DNA of 64,000 bases from LMUY01 sp965198565 (GCA_965198565.1 OZ240665.1:1-64000), one strand, 5' to 3'. Counted from the first letter of the stretch, positions 9,184 to 17,567 are shown. Notes: a model not told the origin generated them from the sequence alone. Program-made: numbers and translations.

Positions 9184-10067
9184 GCGTGGCACGCAGGCGC
9201 GAGATGGTGGAAGCGTCGCATCCGCATCTCTCGATCGTGCGGCAGTGCGCGTTGCTCCAGATCAGCCGGTCTGGCCGCTATTACCAGCCGGTTGGCGAGA
9301 GTGAGCCGACGCTGGCGCTGATGCGGCTGATCGACGAGGCGTTTCTCGAATGCCCGTATTACGGCTCGCGGCAGATGATGCGTCACCTGCACCGCCTGGG
9401 TCACCAAGTTGGCCGCAACCGGGTTGCCCGGCTGATGCGCAAGATGGGGCTACGGGCAATCTACCAGAAGCCCAATACCAGCGCGCCGCATCCCGAGCAC
9501 CGGGTATATCCCTATCTGCTGCGGGACCTGGCGATCGTGCGCCCCAACCAGGTTTGGTGCTCCGACATCACCTACATCCCGATGCGGAGGGGCTTCTTGT
9601 ATCTGGTGGCGATCATGGACTGGCACAGCCGCCGGGTACTGTCGTGGCGCCTGTCCAACACCATGGATGTGACGTTCTGCACGGAGGCATTGGAGGAGGC
9701 GTTGGCCCGGCATGGCAAGCCCGGGATCTTCAACACCGACCAGGGCAGCCAATTCACCAGCCTGTCGTTCACCCAAGTGCTGATGGACGTGGGCATCCGG
9801 ATCAGTATGGATGGCCGCGGTCGCTGGATGGACAATGTTTTCATCGAGCGGCTATGGCGGTCGTTGAAGTACGAGTGCGTCTACCTGCATGCGTTCGAGA
9901 CGGGCCTCGCGCTGCATGCTGGGCTGCTGCGGTGGATCGACCACTACAACACGCGGCGGCCACACTCTTCGCTGGCTGGACGCACGCCGAACGAGGCATA
10001 CAACGAAATAGGTCCGCTGCTGCCGGAGCATGCTCCGGCAGCAGCGGACCTGAGAATGGCGGCATAA
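9180..10067 (+). CDS. IS3-family OrfB transposase (rve integrase core)
   Basis: 295 aa with an HTH_21-like region (YYGSRQMMRHLHRLGHQVGR) and an integrase core. The catalytic residues are visible: Asp in VWCSDITYIP, Asp in FNTDQGSQFTS and Glu in VFIERLWRSLKYE. The tail HYNTRRPHSSLAGRTPNEAY is typical of IS3. The last 17 codons are unusual because they include a 42-bp perfect palindrome (see 10010-10051). Confidence 0.96.
   Translation: MSVARRREMVEASHPHLSIVRQCALLQISRSGRYYQPVGESEPTLALMRLIDEAFLECPYYGSRQMMRHLHRLGHQVGRNRVARLMRKMGLRAIYQKPNTSAPHPEHRVYPYLLRDLAIVRPNQVWCSDITYIPMRRGFLYLVAIMDWHSRRVLSWRLSNTMDVTFCTEALEEALARHGKPGIFNTDQGSQFTSLSFTQVLMDVGIRISMDGRGRWMDNVFIERLWRSLKYECVYLHAFETGLALHAGLLRWIDHYNTRRPHSSLAGRTPNEAYNEIGPLLPEHAPAAADLRMAA
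10010..10051. repeat. Perfect 42-bp palindrome in the 3' end of orfB
   Basis: Positions 10010-10030 are the exact reverse complement of 10031-10051, centred on GGAGCATGCTCC, with no loop. It is translated as part of the OrfB C-terminus (LLPEHAPAAADL) and lies 77 bp from the element end. It could fold as a very stable hairpin in RNA or a cruciform in DNA, acting as a terminator or in transposition. There is no U-tract after it. Confidence 0.95.
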
Positions 10068-10274
10068 TCGGAACCCGGGACTAGCTTATCCTCGCCGCCA
10101 ACCTGTCTAGGCGACCGGGGCCACCTCACCCAGTCTTCGATGAAAACTGAGCAAGCCATCAAGACCGCACGCGGACACAGGGAGGGATAAGCCCAACCAG
10201 GAGTGACAAGGTCATTCGTTTGGGCGACTTGCCTCGGGCCTTTGACCTTCTCGGACGACTTTAACGTCAACTGA

Positions 10275-11042
10275 TCAGCCAGCGTTTGCAAGAGCGTCGG
10301 CGTGCCGTCGCTTACGCACCGCAGCCGCATGCCTTCCATGTGGGCAGGCTTTGAGGCTTGGCTGTATCACTGTCTGATGATAGGCGTCCCAGTCATCATC
10401 GGCCATGGCTTCAAGCGGTCGGAGCAACACATCGTTGAGAATGGCGTCGCTATAAGCCTCGCGCTGGATAGGCTGAACCTGGAACAATGGCATATTGGGA
10501 TCGAAGTCAATTGGAGAACTGGTGCGAGTGAGCCGGATGTTTACGAATAGCGGCCCAAACCATTGGTCGGCCTCGACAACCCCTTCGAAGACGTCGTAGC
10601 CAGCAGCACGGCCCATATTTGCCGGACCGCGAGCCAAAAGGCTCCACCCGGGCTTAGTGCGGGCAATAAGTCCGGACCAAACCTGTATCGTCCCAGGTTC
10701 GGGAAGCGCCGCGAGAAAGGTGGGAGAATACTGCTTGATGCGCTCGGGCACCTTAGCGTCAAATTGCTCGCGAAATCCGGGAAACTGCGCGACGCCAAGC
10801 GGATACCAGGCCGGTGCTCCCGCGTAGGTCCAAACCGTCTCCGTTCCGGTCCAAAGCAGCCGGAAGCCGATCGGTGGGAACACGTACCAGCCAAGCGCCG
10901 AGGCGGTCGTTGCGGCCTCGCAGTATCGAAACGCCCGGGTGGGCAAAGTCCCGCCAGCCGCACGGTCGGCGCGCTGCGGCGCACGGCCTGCTTCAATCAA
11001 ACGGAAGAACTCAATTGTTGGAGCTAAGCTTTGGCAAGACAT
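10275..11042 (-). CDS. DUF6065-type protein of unknown function
   Basis: 255 aa, soluble, with no signal peptide or membrane segment. I recognise it as resembling the DUF6065 family: IEFFRLIEAGRAPQRADRAA, GTLPTRAFRYCEA, ALGWYVFPPIGFRLLW, and WFGPLFVNIRLTRT near residue 165. No nucleotide-binding or metal motif of a known maturase is obvious. The Arg-rich tail after about residue 235 is probably disordered. It is the last gene of a minus-strand cassette: MFS transporter, repeat peptide, hairpin, this gene, with 66 bp after the peptide stop. A role in processing or recognising the peptide is an inference from position only. An IS3 copy lies immediately downstream. Confidence 0.65.
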   Translation of the reverse strand: MSCQSLAPTIEFFRLIEAGRAPQRADRAAGGTLPTRAFRYCEAATTASALGWYVFPPIGFRLLWTGTETVWTYAGAPAWYPLGVAQFPGFREQFDAKVPERIKQYSPTFLAALPEPGTIQVWSGLIARTKPGWSLLARGPANMGRAAGYDVFEGVVEADQWFGPLFVNIRLTRTSSPIDFDPNMPLFQVQPIQREAYSDAILNDVLLRPLEAMADDDWDAYHQTVIQPSLKACPHGRHAAAVRKRRHADALANAG

Positions 11043-11069
11043 GGGGAGAGATACCTTGTGGAGAGCCGC

Positions 11070-11100
11070 GTGGTGAGTGGAGACGTCCTCCGCTCACCAC
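11070..11100 (-). promoter_or_regulatory. Hairpin between the repeat peptide and the DUF6065 gene
   Basis: The arms GTGGTGAG and CTCACCAC (8 bp), one mismatched pair, then GGAG and CTCC (4 bp) close a 5-nt loop. The hairpin starts 8 nt after the peptide stop codon and ends 27 nt before the next ATG. It lacks a U-tract, so it is more likely a read-through attenuator or an mRNA-stabilising structure than a full terminator. Such a structure would let the small peptide be made in excess over the downstream protein. Confidence 0.6.
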
Positions 11101-11108
11101 TCAGTTTT

Positions 11109-11360
11109 TCAGAAAGTGGGGCTTTGAGCGCCGAGGCGGACAAGACCTGCATCCGCAATCTCGGTGGGTAGGAACAACGGCGACTGAGCGCCCCGGTCCA
11201 TTTTGCCCGCGTCCGCAACGCTCTGCGCTGCCAATAGCGGCGACTGCGCACCCAGACGGATTTGACCGTTTTCAACGACCGGGGCCGGCGGAAACGCCAT
11301 CGTCGCGCTATCGGCAAGATCTGAAGTGTTGTTGGACTTGGGCTTCGTGCAATTGTTCAT
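11109..11360 (-). CDS. 83-aa peptide with three 20-residue GAQSP repeats
   Basis: An unusual small protein, confirmed as an open frame from ATG at 11360 (preceded by AAGGAC at good spacing) to TGA. The N-terminal 27 residues (starting MNNCTKPKSNN) resemble a leader. Three repeats follow: ENGQIRLGAQSPLL, DAGKMDRGAQSPLF and DAGLVRLGAQSPTF, with GAQSP starting at residues 37, 57 and 77, an exact period of 20. The third repeat ends the protein. There is no signal peptide and the only Cys is at residue 4. The gene sits between an MFS transporter gene (39 bp upstream) and a DUF6065 gene. Repeated cores behind a leader, next to an exporter, resemble a multi-core RiPP precursor. I know no described family with this motif. 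Confidence 0.7.
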   Translation of the reverse strand: MNNCTKPKSNNTSDLADSATMAFPPAPVVENGQIRLGAQSPLLAAQSVADAGKMDRGAQSPLFLPTEIADAGLVRLGAQSPTF

Positions 11361-11399
11361 GGTTTGAGTCCTTACTTGGAGTTATGCGGACAATCCGCG

Positions 11400-12782
11400 T
11401 TATGCCGTGCCTGCAGTAAGGTCACGCGCATTGGGGAGAGCGGGGCTGACAGGCATGTCGCAGACCGAGGTCTTGCGGGCCTGTGCCTGCTCGAAGTGTG
11501 TTCCTTGCCAAAACATCGGAAAGGGTTGCAATGCACCCATCCAGCCTGACGGCAGGGCAGGCAGCAGTGAACTGCAAAGACCGAGGCAGCCACAGAAAGC
11601 CACGAACCCGATTGCTGCCGGCCAGCCGAACGCCTGGCAAAGAACTTGGCCAACGCCGGCACCAATCGCACCACCAAGAAAGCCGCACACAGTTAGCGTG
11701 GCGGCAAGTCGCGGCCGCGAGCAAGCCTCGAGCGCCTGGCTTCGCCGCTGATTTGCTACGAGGGCAAGCTGAAGCCCAGCATCTACCAAGGCCATGCCCG
11801 CCACTAGGAACATGACTTGGAGGCGGCCTGGGGAACTGACATAAGCGGCAGGAAGCACAACACTGCCGGCCAAGAAAATCGCTGCTGCCCCGGCCTGGGC
11901 AAGGCGGTGCTGGCAAGGCTTGTCCGACAGCCAACCCGCGAGCAGGGCTGCAAGTATGCCGGCGCATGACCCTCCAATGACAACGAGAGAGCGCTCCTCA
12001 ACTGGCAGTTCGACGAGCACCAACATCCAGCTCGCGTTGTATGCGGCGAATAACGCGGCCTGCTGGATAGCAGCGCGCCGCAGCAGCGGGTGCGACCGCC
12101 AGAGCCGGGCCAGACTGCTGGGAAATGCGGTCTCGCTTGACGCCGCCACTCGTAGCGCCCCGGTGGCAAAGATCATCAAGGCAAGGCCCAGTATGATAAG
12201 CGCTGCCATCATGAAGACGAGGCGCCAGCCAATCAGGTGGGCGAGAGCGCCACCACACAGCCGGATACACAGGATTGCACCCAAGCTGCCGCAAACAACT
12301 TGACCAATCGCCTTACCTGCCTCCGCCGGTTTAACGAGCTGTGCAGCGCTGGCAAGCAAGCGTGGAGCAGCGGCGGCGCCGCAGCCGACAAGAAAACTCG
12401 CAATAGCGAGACATGGCAGGCTCCATGCCAAACTCGCGGCGATCAAGGCGACCGCCAGCAAAGCCAAATGCCGCTCCACGGAGAGGCGGGCTCGCGGCAT
12501 AGGACCGAATGCGACGACAGCGACCCCGGCTGCGTAACCCGCCAAGGTAAGCGACGGCACGAGGGAAACCAGGTAGCTGCTCGGAAAGGTTTGAGTCACC
12601 TCCCGAATAATCGACTGGTTCCAGTAAAGCACCGCGACGGTGGACGCGTTTGTCACTGCCAAAGCCGCGAACTTAGTACGAGAGGAGAGCTTCTGATCCC
12701 CTCGGTTTATGCTGAATTGGCGATGCAGTTTTTCCATGTAGGAAGAGTGCCACGCAACTCTGAACAAAGAGTGAACGGACAC
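11400..12782 (-). CDS. MFS transporter beside the repeat peptide
   Basis: 460 aa from a GTG at 12782; an ATG at 12737 (MEKLHRQ) is a shorter alternative. About 12 hydrophobic segments occur, including LVSLVPSLTLAGYAAGVAVV, AAAPRLLASAAQLV and AAIGFVAFCGCLGLCSSLL. Its layout is that of a drug/metabolite MFS_1 exporter of the AraJ/Bcr type, without motifs that fix the substrate. The C-terminal 50 residues are hydrophilic. It is the first gene of the cassette with the repeat peptide and DUF6065 gene, so export of the mature peptide or self-immunity is plausible by context. Confidence 0.78.
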   Translation of the reverse strand: MSVHSLFRVAWHSSYMEKLHRQFSINRGDQKLSSRTKFAALAVTNASTVAVLYWNQSIIREVTQTFPSSYLVSLVPSLTLAGYAAGVAVVAFGPMPRARLSVERHLALLAVALIAASLAWSLPCLAIASFLVGCGAAAAPRLLASAAQLVKPAEAGKAIGQVVCGSLGAILCIRLCGGALAHLIGWRLVFMMAALIILGLALMIFATGALRVAASSETAFPSSLARLWRSHPLLRRAAIQQAALFAAYNASWMLVLVELPVEERSLVVIGGSCAGILAALLAGWLSDKPCQHRLAQAGAAAIFLAGSVVLPAAYVSSPGRLQVMFLVAGMALVDAGLQLALVANQRRSQALEACSRPRLAATLTVCGFLGGAIGAGVGQVLCQAFGWPAAIGFVAFCGCLGLCSSLLPALPSGWMGALQPFPMFWQGTHFEQAQARKTSVCDMPVSPALPNARDLTAGTA

Positions 12783-12924
12783 CCATCTTAAACGCTATAA
12801 ACGGCTCTCTTCGGACTTTCTGCCGTTGTGCAGGTAAACGTCGGGTTAGGGTCTCGGATCAGGCCCGTTTATCGCTCCGTGGCGGACTCGGGCGTCTATG
12901 GCGAAGACCGCCAACCGCGTGCGC

Positions 12925-14085
12925 TTAAACGCCTCGATGCGCGCTTAAATGCCTTACCCCCAGCAACGCCCGCGTCTTCGGCAACAACGCCCGCCCATAC
13001 TCCGCCGCGTCCTCCAGCGGGTCGAACCCCCGAATCAAAAACGTCGTCACCCCCAGCGCGTGATACTCCGCAAACGCCGCCGCCACCTGGTCCGGCGTGC
13101 CTACCAGCGCCGTCGTGTTGCCCCGCGCCCCCGTCACCCGCGCAATGGCCGTATACAGCCGCCCCTCCGGGCGATCCCCCAGCGCCGCCGCATCCAGCAG
13201 CCGTTGTGACCCGGCGTTTGCCGGCGCGGCCGTGGCGGGGCCCAGCGCCGCCTCGCCACGCAGCCGCACCGTCGCAGCCAAAATCCGCTCCGCCTTATCC
13301 CAGGCAGCACTCTCCGTCGCCGCCAATATCGGCCGGAACGACAGGCTGAACCGCACCGCCGCCGCAGCCGCCGCACCGCGATGACGCTCCGTCGCCTCCC
13401 GCACCCGCCCGACCAACTCGCGCACCTGCGCCTGCGTCTCGCCCCACAGCGCGTAGACGTCGGCATGCTTGCCCGCCACCTCGATCGCAGCCGGCGACGC
13501 CCCTCCGAAATACACCGGAATGCGCGGCCGCTGCACCGGGCGCACCGCTGGAGACCCGCCCTCGAAGCGGTAGAACCGCCCCTCGTGGTCCACCGGCCCA
13601 TCCGCCATCCAAATGCGCTTGAGCACGTCGACATACTCGTCCGTCCGCGCGTAGCGATCGTCCTTGCCGAGATAGTCGCCGTCCCGATGCTGGTCCACAT
13701 CGTCGCCGCCCGAGATCACGTGGATCGCCGCCCGCCCGCCGCTCAGTTGGTCCAGCGTGGCAAACGCCCGCGCGGCATGGGTCGGCGACTGGAAGCCGGG
13801 GCGATGCGCCACCAGGAACCCGACCCGCTCGGTATAGGCCGCCGCATGCGCCGCAAGCTGCAACCCATCGGGGCCGTTGCTGTACCAGCCCAGCAAGAAC
13901 CGGTCGAACCCGGCCGCGTCATGCGCCTGCGCGCTGGCGCGGAGATAGCCGAGGTCGATCGCCGGGCCACTGGCCGGATGGATCTCGGATTGCTCGCGCG
14001 GCTGCACCATGCCGATGAACTCGATCGGCGCCGATTGGCTCTCGCCCGCCCCCGCATAGCTGGGCTTCTTGGCAGCATAGGTCAT
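12925..14085 (-). CDS. LLM-class FMNH2-dependent monooxygenase (SsuD-like)
   Basis: 386 aa. The family is recognised by FDRFLLGWYSNGPDG, FLVAHRPGFQSPTHAARAFA, LSGGRAAIHVISGGDD and GDYLGKDDRYARTDEYVDVL, followed by IPVYFGGASPAA. These match SsuD-type luciferase-like monooxygenases that release sulfite from sulfonates using reduced FMN. The ATG at 14085 overlaps the stop of the upstream flavoprotein gene by 4 bp. It is the last gene of an operon with an SsuB/SsuC-type transporter. The frame continues further upstream, but that part is antisense-like to the neighbouring gene. The exact substrate is unknown. Confidence 0.88.
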   Translation of the reverse strand: MTYAAKKPSYAGAGESQSAPIEFIGMVQPREQSEIHPASGPAIDLGYLRASAQAHDAAGFDRFLLGWYSNGPDGLQLAAHAAAYTERVGFLVAHRPGFQSPTHAARAFATLDQLSGGRAAIHVISGGDDVDQHRDGDYLGKDDRYARTDEYVDVLKRIWMADGPVDHEGRFYRFEGGSPAVRPVQRPRIPVYFGGASPAAIEVAGKHADVYALWGETQAQVRELVGRVREATERHRGAAAAAAVRFSLSFRPILAATESAAWDKAERILAATVRLRGEAALGPATAAPANAGSQRLLDAAALGDRPEGRLYTAIARVTGARGNTTALVGTPDQVAAAFAEYHALGVTTFLIRGFDPLEDAAEYGRALLPKTRALLGVRHLSAHRGV

Positions 14086-15233
14086 CGCTCGAACTCCTTG
14101 CTGAGCAGGGCCGCCTTGCCGGCGCCGGTGTAGACCGAGTCGGCTTGCGGCGTATGGATGCGGGCGCAGAGCACGTCCCGCAGGTGGCGCTCGAGCGCAT
14201 TGGCGCGGGAAAGCCCCGGATTGCCCACCAGCTTCACCGCTTCCTGCACGGCGGCAATGGCGTTCTCCGCCGCGACGGTCTTGATCAGGCCGCACGTGTC
14301 GGCGTCCGGCACCGCGCCACGGTCGTGCTCCTCCGCGGCGCCCGCGATCAGGCGCCGGTTGGTCAGCAGCAACGCCTCGATGCGCCCCACCGCCTCCTGC
14401 ATGCGCGGCAGCGTCGCCAGGGGCGCACCCAGGTTGCTCGGCGTGCGCTCGCGCAGGAACCGCAGCAGCCAGTCGCGCGCCGCCGTCGCCACCCCGGTGT
14501 AGAGTGCCGCGATGGTCAGCGTGTTCCAGGCCACGAACACCGGATCGGGCTTCCACTCGCCCGGCGCCCGCAGGTCCACCGCATGGTCGGCCGGGATCAC
14601 GACATCCTCGAAGTAGACGTCATGGCTGCCGGACGCGCGCAGCCCCAACTGGTCCCAGGTCGGCTCGATGCGGATCCCGGGGGAGTCGGCGCGGACCAGG
14701 AAGTTGCCCATGCGCAGCTCCGCCTCGTCCGTGCGGGCGAACACCAGCATCCAGCGCAGCCCCGGCGACCCGGTGGCGTAGATCTTGTGCCCGGTCAGCG
14801 CCCAACCCTCCCCGACCCGGCGCGCGACGGTGGCCGGAATCCCGCCCCGCGCCGGCGTGCCAAGATCGGGCTCGGCCCGGAGCGCATTGATCAAGCCGCC
14901 CGCCACCGCGTCCCGCATCAACTGGTCGCGCACCCGGGCTGGCCATCGCGGATTGCGCAGCGGCAAGTGGCTGTGGATGAGCTGCATCGCCACCACCAGC
15001 GCCGTCGACGCGCAACCCTTGCCCAATGCCTCGATCAGCGCCAAGCAGCGCACCATCCCGGCGCCGCCCCCGCCCTGCTCCGGCGCCGCCGCCAGCCCCA
15101 GCAGCCCTTCTGCCGCGAGTTCGGCGAAATTCTCATGCGGGAAACTGCCATCCCGATCGTGCCCGGCGGCGCGGGCGGCGAAACGCTCGGTGAGGTCCTG
15201 ATACGGCTGGTGACGCCCGGCGAAACCGTCCAT
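14082..15233 (-). CDS. Acyl-CoA dehydrogenase-like flavoprotein (SfnB/DszC type)
   Basis: 383 aa with the acyl-CoA dehydrogenase fold: an N-terminal helical domain (FAELAAEGLLGLAAAPEQGG), a central domain with GWALTGHKIYATGSPGL and LGLRASGSHDVYFEDVVIP, and a C-terminal helical domain (AVQEAVKLVGNPGLSRANAL). Members of this subgroup beside SsuD-like enzymes act in sulfone or sulfonate use rather than fatty-acid oxidation. It overlaps the LLM gene by 4 bp and lies 38 bp after the ABC ATPase gene. Confidence 0.85.
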   Translation of the reverse strand: MDGFAGRHQPYQDLTERFAARAAGHDRDGSFPHENFAELAAEGLLGLAAAPEQGGGGAGMVRCLALIEALGKGCASTALVVAMQLIHSHLPLRNPRWPARVRDQLMRDAVAGGLINALRAEPDLGTPARGGIPATVARRVGEGWALTGHKIYATGSPGLRWMLVFARTDEAELRMGNFLVRADSPGIRIEPTWDQLGLRASGSHDVYFEDVVIPADHAVDLRAPGEWKPDPVFVAWNTLTIAALYTGVATAARDWLLRFLRERTPSNLGAPLATLPRMQEAVGRIEALLLTNRRLIAGAAEEHDRGAVPDADTCGLIKTVAAENAIAAVQEAVKLVGNPGLSRANALERHLRDVLCARIHTPQADSVYTGAGKAALLSKEFER

Positions 15234-15271
15234 GCGGCAAGGCTCCCAAACAATGCGGCGTTGCGGATACG

Positions 15272-16009
15272 TTACGCGGCGTCCACCGACGCGGGCTCGA
15301 TTGCCGAAGGCAGAACGCCAAGGGCGGCCAACAGCTTCCTGCGCAGATGCGCGAACCCCGCTGCGGCGTAGTCGCGTGGCCGCGGCAGGACGATGGGCAA
15401 GTCCACCACGATGCGACCCGCTTGCAGCACCAGCACCCGGTCTGCCAGCAGCAAGGCCTCATCCACGTCGTGGGTCACGATCAGCGTGGTCGGCTGATAC
15501 ACGCGCCAAAGCTCCAGCACCAGCGCATGCATGCGGATGCGGGTGAGCGCATCCAGCGCGGCGAACGGCTCGTCGAGCAACAGCAAGCCCGGCTGCCGCA
15601 CCAAGGCGCGGGCCAGCGCCGCCCGCTGCGCCTCGCCGCCGGATAGCGTGGCGGGCCAGGCGTCCGCCCGATGCGCCAGTTCCACCTCGGCCAGCGCCGC
15701 CTCGGCGCGAGCGCGGTTGGCGTGCGGCAGGCCAAGCACCACGTTCTCCCACACGCGCTTCCAGGGCAGCAGCCGCGGCTCCTGGAACGCCACCGCCACT
15801 GGCCGCGGCAGGTCCACGATGGCGCCCGGCGGCACCGGGTCGAGCCCGGCCAAGGTGCGCAGCAGCGTGGTCTTGCCCGAGCCGCTGCGGCCCAGCAGCG
15901 CCACGAACTCGCCCGGCTGCAGCGTGAGGTCAAATCCGTCGAGCACCCGGTTGGCGCCGAACTGGCACACCAGGTTGCGGACCCGAACGCCGGCCGCCGG
16001 GTCGCTCAT
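15272..16009 (-). CDS. ssuB: ABC transporter ATPase, SsuB/TauB type
   Basis: 245 aa from the ATG at 16009. Walker A is GRSGSGKTT, the Q-loop AFQEPRLLPW, the signature LSGGEAQRAALARAL and Walker B LLLLDEPFAALD, followed by the H-loop VTHDVDEAL. The early PW after the Q-loop is typical of nitrate/sulfonate/taurine ATPases. It overlaps the permease gene by 4 bp. The cognate substrate-binding protein is not encoded here. Confidence 0.92.
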   Translation of the reverse strand: MSDPAAGVRVRNLVCQFGANRVLDGFDLTLQPGEFVALLGRSGSGKTTLLRTLAGLDPVPPGAIVDLPRPVAVAFQEPRLLPWKRVWENVVLGLPHANRARAEAALAEVELAHRADAWPATLSGGEAQRAALARALVRQPGLLLLDEPFAALDALTRIRMHALVLELWRVYQPTTLIVTHDVDEALLLADRVLVLQAGRIVVDLPIVLPRPRDYAAAGFAHLRRKLLAALGVLPSAIEPASVDAA

Positions 16010-16845
16010 CGCCGCACCAGAACCGGCCGCCACGCCAGCATCCGCCGCTCCGCCGTCCGGACCAGCCCGTCGGTGAGCAGGCCCAACAGCGCATAGACCA
16101 GCAGCCCGACCACGATCACGTCCGTGCGCAGGAAGTCGCGCGCGTCGTTGATCAGGAAGCCGATCCCCGCCGTGGCATTGACCTGCTCGGCGACGACCAG
16201 CGAGAGCCAGGCCGTGCCAAGCGCATACCGCAGCCCCACGAGCGCCGAAGGCAGCGCCCCTGGCAGCACGACATGGCGGATGATGCTGCCCCGCCCCAGC
16301 CCACATACGCGCGCCGCCTCGACCAGCTTCGGATCGATCCCGCGGATGCCCGCGATCAGGTTGAGATAGATCGGAAACGTGGCCCCAAGCGCCACCAGCG
16401 CCACTTTGGGCAGTTCGCCAATGCCGAACCAGAGGATGAACATCGGCACCAGCGCCAGAAACGGCAGCGTGCGCAGCATCTGCATGGGCGCATCGACGAT
16501 GTCGTCGCCCAGCCGCGAGAGCCCGGCGAGGAGCGCGGTGCAGGTGCCGATGGCGACGCCCACGAGCAGCCCGAGCGCCACACGCTGCAGCGAAATCACC
16601 ATGTTGCTGACCAGTTCGCCCCCGAGCAGCATGGTCCAAGCCGTGTCGAGGATGGCCGACGGCGCTGCCAGCACGCGGGGCGAGATGAGCCCCACCATGG
16701 AAGCCGCCTGCCACAGCGCCACGAGGGCGAGCGGCGAGGCAAACCGCCGCAGGCTGACCCAGCGAGGCGCCGGCAGCCGAAGGGTCGCGCGCCGGCTGAG
16801 TCGCGGCTCAGCACGAACGATGGGACGGGAGGGGAATGCTGACAA
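16006..16845 (-). CDS. ssuC: ABC transporter permease, SsuC/TauC type
   Basis: 279 aa with about six membrane segments and the BPD_transp_1 EAA region (LVEAARVCGLGRGSIIRHVV followed by LPGALPSALVGLRYALG). The N-terminal 35 residues are Arg-rich and cytoplasmic. It is the promoter-proximal gene of the sulfur operon. Upstream (16846-16987) no binding-protein gene is found; the sequence contains a run of AT-rich bases that may hold the promoter. Confidence 0.9.
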   Translation of the reverse strand: MSAFPSRPIVRAEPRLSRRATLRLPAPRWVSLRRFASPLALVALWQAASMVGLISPRVLAAPSAILDTAWTMLLGGELVSNMVISLQRVALGLLVGVAIGTCTALLAGLSRLGDDIVDAPMQMLRTLPFLALVPMFILWFGIGELPKVALVALGATFPIYLNLIAGIRGIDPKLVEAARVCGLGRGSIIRHVVLPGALPSALVGLRYALGTAWLSLVVAEQVNATAGIGFLINDARDFLRTDVIVVGLLVYALLGLLTDGLVRTAERRMLAWRPVLVRR

Positions 16846-16987
16846 GAAACACTGCCTTTGCTAGCGCGGAGAACGTAACGCGACAACATCTAGTGTCGCC
16901 GTGCCGTGAGTTTCTGTCAAAAGATCGTTCTTACTTTGAATGATCTAGAAAATAGAAGATTTCCCCTGCCATCCGCTCAATCTGTAG

Positions 16988-17013
16988 GATGGGTGAGCGA
17001 AGCGCTACCCATC
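16988..17013. repeat. REP hairpin, left of the RAYT remnant
   Basis: The arms GATGGGT and ACCCATC enclose GAGCGAAGCGCT. A closely related copy in inverted orientation is at 17568-17593. Such a pair around a REP-associated tyrosine transposase gene is the classic REPtron arrangement. Confidence 0.8.
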
Positions 17014-17554
17014 ACCTGCCTCCGCACATGGCTCCCCCGCCGCAACACCACTCTCCCACCCCCAACCCGAGCCGCAGGATACATCCCCCGAGCCACGCAG
17101 CGCCGAAACGTCGAGTACGGCCAATCCCCCGCGCCTTGCACCAGCCCATGCTTTACCGGATTGAATTTGCACGTAATCCAAATCCGCCGCGTAATCCTGC
17201 TCGCTGCGGATCGTGTGCTCCCAAAATCGCCGCTGCCAAATGCCGCGCTCGCCCTTGTCCGCCCGGCTCGCAGATCGGCGCTCTCCATCGGGGATGCCCT
17301 TGGCGAACGCGGTCTTCATCTCCCGCAACGGCTTGAGTAATCCGCATCGCCCTGGGGCAGCGTCTAGACGCAGTGCAGGTGGTCGGCAGCACTACCCAGG
17401 CGTCGATATGGAACGGGCGGCGCTCGCGTGTTTGGCGGACCGATGAATGGAGAAGGTCGATGTCGCGGGTCAGAAGGCCAGACGAACGGTCTGCAAGCGC
17501 CACGGTAAAGAAATACGTCCCGCGGGGGATACGGTAGCGGCGGTAGTCTGTCAT
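17005..17554 (-). pseudogene. Degraded REP-associated tyrosine transposase (RAYT)
   Basis: Pieces of a Y1 transposase occur in consecutive order but different frames. They are MTDYRRYRIPRGTYFFTVAL with FHIDAWVVLP, then a DHLHCV motif (metal-binding His pair), then GERGIWQRRFWEHTIRSEQD, and CKFNPVKHGLV ... DWPYSTFRRCV. At least three frameshifts separate them. The gene cannot make a functional enzyme. It lies between two inverted REP hairpins, which it probably once mobilised. Confidence 0.85.
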
Positions 17555-17567
17555 CGTCGGGGGCTGT

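Larger units (their letters stand above)
8831..10128 (+). mobile_element. IS3-family element (1298 bp)
   Basis: The ends are inverted repeats: TGAGATGGCCCCGGT at 8831 and, read on the other strand from 10128, TGAGGTGGCCCCGGT. A further shared block (ATAAGCTAGTCCCG) occurs some 25 bp inside each end. The flanks show CCC on both sides, compatible with the short target duplication of IS3. It contains overlapping orfA and orfB and appears intact. Confidence 0.9.

Noticed and set aside
12925..14556. Longer version of the LLM monooxygenase starting at 14556
   Set aside because: The extra 157 residues are out-of-frame reading of the upstream flavoprotein gene; the ATG at 14085 gives the family start.
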